A stretch of 64,000 nt of DNA. It comes from Thermodesulfobacterium hveragerdense DSM 12571. Lineage in GTDB: Bacteria; Desulfobacterota; Thermodesulfobacteria; Thermodesulfobacteriales; Thermodesulfobacteriaceae. Within the stretch, counting starts at the first letter, position 1; every line of letters starts with the position of its first letter. Below the pieces are notes generated by a model. It saw nothing but the letters and a program-made list of their open reading frames with translations. It made no database searches and was not told where the DNA came from. The translations under genes and the position numbers were made by a program. The stretch covers positions 1 through 64,000 of the forward strand of contig NZ_AUIT01000009.1 of the NCBI RefSeq assembly GCF_000423845.1, written 5' to 3'. Positions 61,438-64,000 of this stretch are shown in pieces.

Positions 61438-62982
61438 ATGGAAATGCAGACAACCTTAGGGCAACCTAACGTGGTTTCTATTTTGTTTTTCTTTTTATTT
61501 ACTTTAACTACTCTTTATATTACCTACTTAGCTGCGAAACGGACTAAGACAGCTTCTGAGTACTATGCAGCAGGAAGAAGTATCACTGGATTTCAAAACG
61601 GACTTGCGTTGGCTGGAGATTACATGAGTGCAGCCTCTTTCCTTGGGATTGCTGGGTTGGTAGCGTTAAAAGGTTATGATGGTTTGATTTATTCCATCGG
61701 ATTTTTGGTAGGCTGGCCGATAGTGATGTTTCTTATAGCTGAGCAATTAAGAAACCTTGGTAAGTATACCTTTGCAGATGTAGTAGCTTACAGGCTTAAA
61801 CAAAAGCCTATAAGGATTGCCTCTTCTTTTGGGTCTTTGGCTACCGTTCTTCTTTACCTTATTGCTCAGATGGTAGGAGCTGGTTCTCTTATAAAACTTT
61901 TGTTTGGATTACCCTATGATTTGGCGGTTGTTTTAGTAGGGACTATAATGATTATTTATGTTCTTTTTGGTGGAATGATTGCTACTACTTGGGTTCAGAT
62001 TATCAAGGCTTGTCTTTTGCTTGGTGGAGCTACTTTGCTTGCCATTCTCACGTTGGTTAAGTTTGGTTTTAGCTTTAATGAATTGTTTGGTTTTATCAAT
62101 GAAAAGTATGGAGAAAAAAGGCTTCTTCCAGGAGGCCTTGTAGCCAATCCATGGGATGCTATTTCTCTTGGTATAGCCCTTATGTTTGGAACAGCAGGGC
62201 TCCCTCACATACTTATGAGATTTTATACCGTTCCTGACGCTAAAGAAGCCAGAAAGTCGGTTTTTTATGCTACAGGATTTATCGGATATTTTTACATTCT
62301 TACATTTATTATAGGTTTTGGTGCAGCTGCCATAGTAGGAGAAAACTTGATTAAAAGTATAGAAAAAGGCGGAAATATGGCAGCTCCTCTTTTGGCAGAG
62401 GCTGTGGGAGGAACGATATTTTTAGGATTTATCGCTGCGGTAGCCTTTGCTACCATTCTTGCGGTGGTTGCAGGACTTACTTTAGCAGGAGCAGGAGCCC
62501 TTTCTCATGACTTATACACCAACGTAATAAAAAAAGGAAGAGCCACAGAAGAAGAACAGGTAAAAGTGGCAAGGTTAGCTACCCTTATCTTAGGAATCCT
62601 TGCGATTTTTCTTGGTATAGCTTTTAAGGGACAAAACGTGGCTTTTATGGTAGGACTTGCCTTTGCTATAGCTGCCAGTGCTAACTTTCCTTCTCTAATT
62701 CTTTCTATCTTCTGGAAAAAAATTTCTACTTCAGGTGTAGTAGCAGGCATCTTGACAGGGGTTACCCTTTCTGTGGTTCTTATCATCTTGAGCCCCACTG
62801 TTTGGGTAGACATTTTTAAAAACCCTGCTCCCATCTTTCCTTGGAAAAATCCTGCTCTTATTTCTATGCCAGCAAGTTTTATCATGGCTATCTTAGTATC
62901 TCTTTTGACACCAGAAAAAGAAGCTCAAGAAAAGTTTGAAGAGGAAAAGGTTAGAACCTATCTGGGTGTGGGGATAGAATAG
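61438..62982 (+). CDS. actP: Acetate permease (sodium:solute symporter family)
   Basis: A 514-residue transporter with about thirteen spans. [40 protein letters not shown], and [20 protein letters not shown] are typical of ActP-type acetate or pyruvate symporters. It lies 17 bases after DUF485 and is joined to the regulator-like gene downstream by a 1-base gap. Uptake of acetate or a related carboxylate is likely. Confidence 0.9.
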   Translation: MEMQTTLGQPNVVSILFFFLFTLTTLYITYLAAKRTKTASEYYAAGRSITGFQNGLALAGDYMSAASFLGIAGLVALKGYDGLIYSIGFLVGWPIVMFLIAEQLRNLGKYTFADVVAYRLKQKPIRIASSFGSLATVLLYLIAQMVGAGSLIKLLFGLPYDLAVVLVGTIMIIYVLFGGMIATTWVQIIKACLLLGGATLLAILTLVKFGFSFNELFGFINEKYGEKRLLPGGLVANPWDAISLGIALMFGTAGLPHILMRFYTVPDAKEARKSVFYATGFIGYFYILTFIIGFGAAAIVGENLIKSIEKGGNMAAPLLAEAVGGTIFLGFIAAVAFATILAVVAGLTLAGAGALSHDLYTNVIKKGRATEEEQVKVARLATLILGILAIFLGIAFKGQNVAFMVGLAFAIAASANFPSLILSIFWKKISTSGVVAGILTGVTLSVVLIILSPTVWVDIFKNPAPIFPWKNPALISMPASFIMAILVSLLTPEKEAQEKFEEEKVRTYLGVGIE

Positions 62983-62983
62983 C

Positions 62984-64000
62984 ATGCTTGATGCAGAAAG
63001 GTTTATAAGGGAGGTACCCCCTTTTAGGGGGCTCCCCTCATCTGTTATAGCTACTTTAGTAGAAAAAATAAAGGTAAAAGTCTATCCTAAAAACGAGGTT
63101 ATCTACCGGAAAAAAGACCTCTCTGAATATTTATATATTGTAAGGAAAGGATATGTAGTCTTAGAAAAAGAAGGTACTATCTTAGACCAACTTCAAGAAG
63201 GAGAAACCTTTGGTTATTTACCCTTAATAACTGATCAGGAACTTGACCATTCAGCCCGTGCGGTAGAAGATACCGTAGTATTTTTAATTAAAAAAGAGGA
63301 TTTTTTAAACCTTTTTCAAAACTATTCAGTAGTCCAAAGTTTTTATACCCAAAAACTGGCTCAAAAACTGGCAGAAGCTTTAAACCAGAAAAAAGACCAG
63401 TGGGGAACTTTTAGCTCTGTACCTCTCTCAAAATTGAACCTAAACCCCCCTGTCATCGTAGAGGGAGAAAACTCCGTAGAAAAGGTCATTCAGGAGATGG
63501 TAGAAAAAAATGTCACCGCTTGTTTAGTTAAATTAGAAAAGGGATATGGGATTATAACTGAGCGAGACGTTATAAAAAAACTTCTATATCAGGGGTTGGA
63601 TAAAAAAGAAACTAAAGCCCAAAATATAGCTTCTTTCCCTTTGGTGTATTTAGAAAAAGAAGCCCCCTTATCTCAAGCTATGCTTCTTATGACACAACAC
63701 CGTATAAGAAAAATAGTGGTGGTTGATGAAGGAATACCTGTGGGTATTTTAGAGGATACAGACATCATCTCCCTTGGCAGCAAAAACCTTATTACCATAA
63801 CTAAAGAAATAGAAAGAACCAACTCTTTAGAAGAACTAAAAAAAATTTATTACCACTGTTTTTATTCTGCCATAGATTTTGCCATAAAAGAAAAAGACCC
63901 AGAGTTGATAGGAAGATATCTTTCTGAAATAAGGGATGGGATCATCAAAAAGGTATTTCTTCTAACCCTATCTGAAAGAAACCTTTCTCTTCTACCAAGC
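62984..64000 (+). CDS. cNMP-binding/CBS-pair protein, DUF294 type (runs off the right edge)
   Basis: The first 339 codons of a longer protein. Residues 1 to about 130 are a cyclic-nucleotide-binding-like domain (PKNEVIYRKKDLSEYLYIVR, LQEGETFGYLPL). About 155-275 form a pair of CBS domains (VIQEMVEKNVTACLV, MLLMTQHRIRKIVVVDEGIP). The rest leads into a helical region that in this family precedes a nucleotidyltransferase-like domain. Such genes commonly sit next to actP and probably sense nucleotides to control carbon uptake. The frame is open to the edge, so the 3' end is missing. Confidence 0.82.
   Translation, partial: MLDAERFIREVPPFRGLPSSVIATLVEKIKVKVYPKNEVIYRKKDLSEYLYIVRKGYVVLEKEGTILDQLQEGETFGYLPLITDQELDHSARAVEDTVVFLIKKEDFLNLFQNYSVVQSFYTQKLAQKLAEALNQKKDQWGTFSSVPLSKLNLNPPVIVEGENSVEKVIQEMVEKNVTACLVKLEKGYGIITERDVIKKLLYQGLDKKETKAQNIASFPLVYLEKEAPLSQAMLLMTQHRIRKIVVVDEGIPVGILEDTDIISLGSKNLITITKEIERTNSLEELKKIYYHCFYSAIDFAIKEKDPELIGRYLSEIRDGIIKKVFLLTLSERNLSLLPS

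Noticed and set aside
1-64000. CRISPR arrays, tRNA and rRNA genes, prophage genes
   Set aside because: I saw no regularly spaced repeats, no recognisable tRNA or rRNA segments and no phage structural genes; the only structured RNA gene recognised is rnpB.

Overview
The window is a compact, AT-rich, densely coded stretch of a Gram-negative (LptD-bearing) anaerobe with strongly respiratory gene content. A 16-haem Hmc-type transmembrane redox complex, a periplasmic selenocysteine formate dehydrogenase without a membrane subunit, a NuoEFG-less complex I, paired phenylacetate-CoA ligase/ACT genes, and an unusually long, perfectly paired RNase P P1 helix together suggest a thermophilic sulfate or sulfur reducer of the Thermodesulfobacteriota (Thermodesulfobacterium-like). 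That taxon is an inference from gene content and style; no rRNA gene is present.

Layout. 1-644: left edge with the 5' part of an IS256-family transposase next to a broken small membrane-protein gene. 739-14851 (minus): one long operon that starts with a cytoplasmic molybdopterin oxidoreductase and a four-cluster ferredoxin-like subunit, then nuoB-D-I-A-C-H-J-K, an extra antiporter-like subunit, two tiny membrane proteins, a NuoL-like subunit, nuoM and nuoN. No nuoE, nuoF or nuoG is present. 15009-22116 (minus): an Hmc complex operon (NarI-like HmcE, HdrD-like HmcF, 16-haem HmcA, a 38-residue HmcD, HmcB, HmcC) headed by a tryptophan-rich TmcD-like gene. 22215-25180 (minus): rlmH with a probable ATT start, lptD, and a small encapsulated-ferritin-like protein. 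25480-35684 (plus): Sec-containing fdhA with SECIS, fdhB, fdhE, a MoeA/periplasmic-binding-protein fusion, then two PaaK/ACT pairs. 35691-46659 (minus): an MSHA-type type IV pilus locus with a major-pilin-like gene and a second prepilin that ends in an L-type lectin-like domain. 46955-50667 (plus): a two-gene cytochrome bd-superfamily complex whose large subunit is fused to eight haem-c sites. 50672-59850 (minus): housekeeping run kup, proS, a phosphoesterase, ubiD-family, purF, tldD and a PfkB kinase. 59980-60373 (plus): rnpB, followed by engB. 61127-64000 (plus): DUF485-actP acetate permease behind a sigma54-like promoter, then a cNMP/CBS protein that runs off the edge.

How it fits together. 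Periplasmic formate oxidation (FdhAB) probably feeds c-type cytochromes, and Hmc connects that pool through the membrane to the quinone pool and/or a cytoplasmic HdrD-like face. The Mo-enzyme/ferredoxin pair at the head of the nuo operon is the best local candidate for the missing electron-input module of complex I. The bd-like multihaem complex could be a cytochrome-linked oxidase for oxygen defence. The strongest leads are the Mo-linked complex I with four antiporter-like subunits, the bd-family/octahaem fusion with a divergent partner subunit, the lectin-tipped prepilin, the Hmc/Tmc hybrid operon, and the ATT-initiated rlmH.
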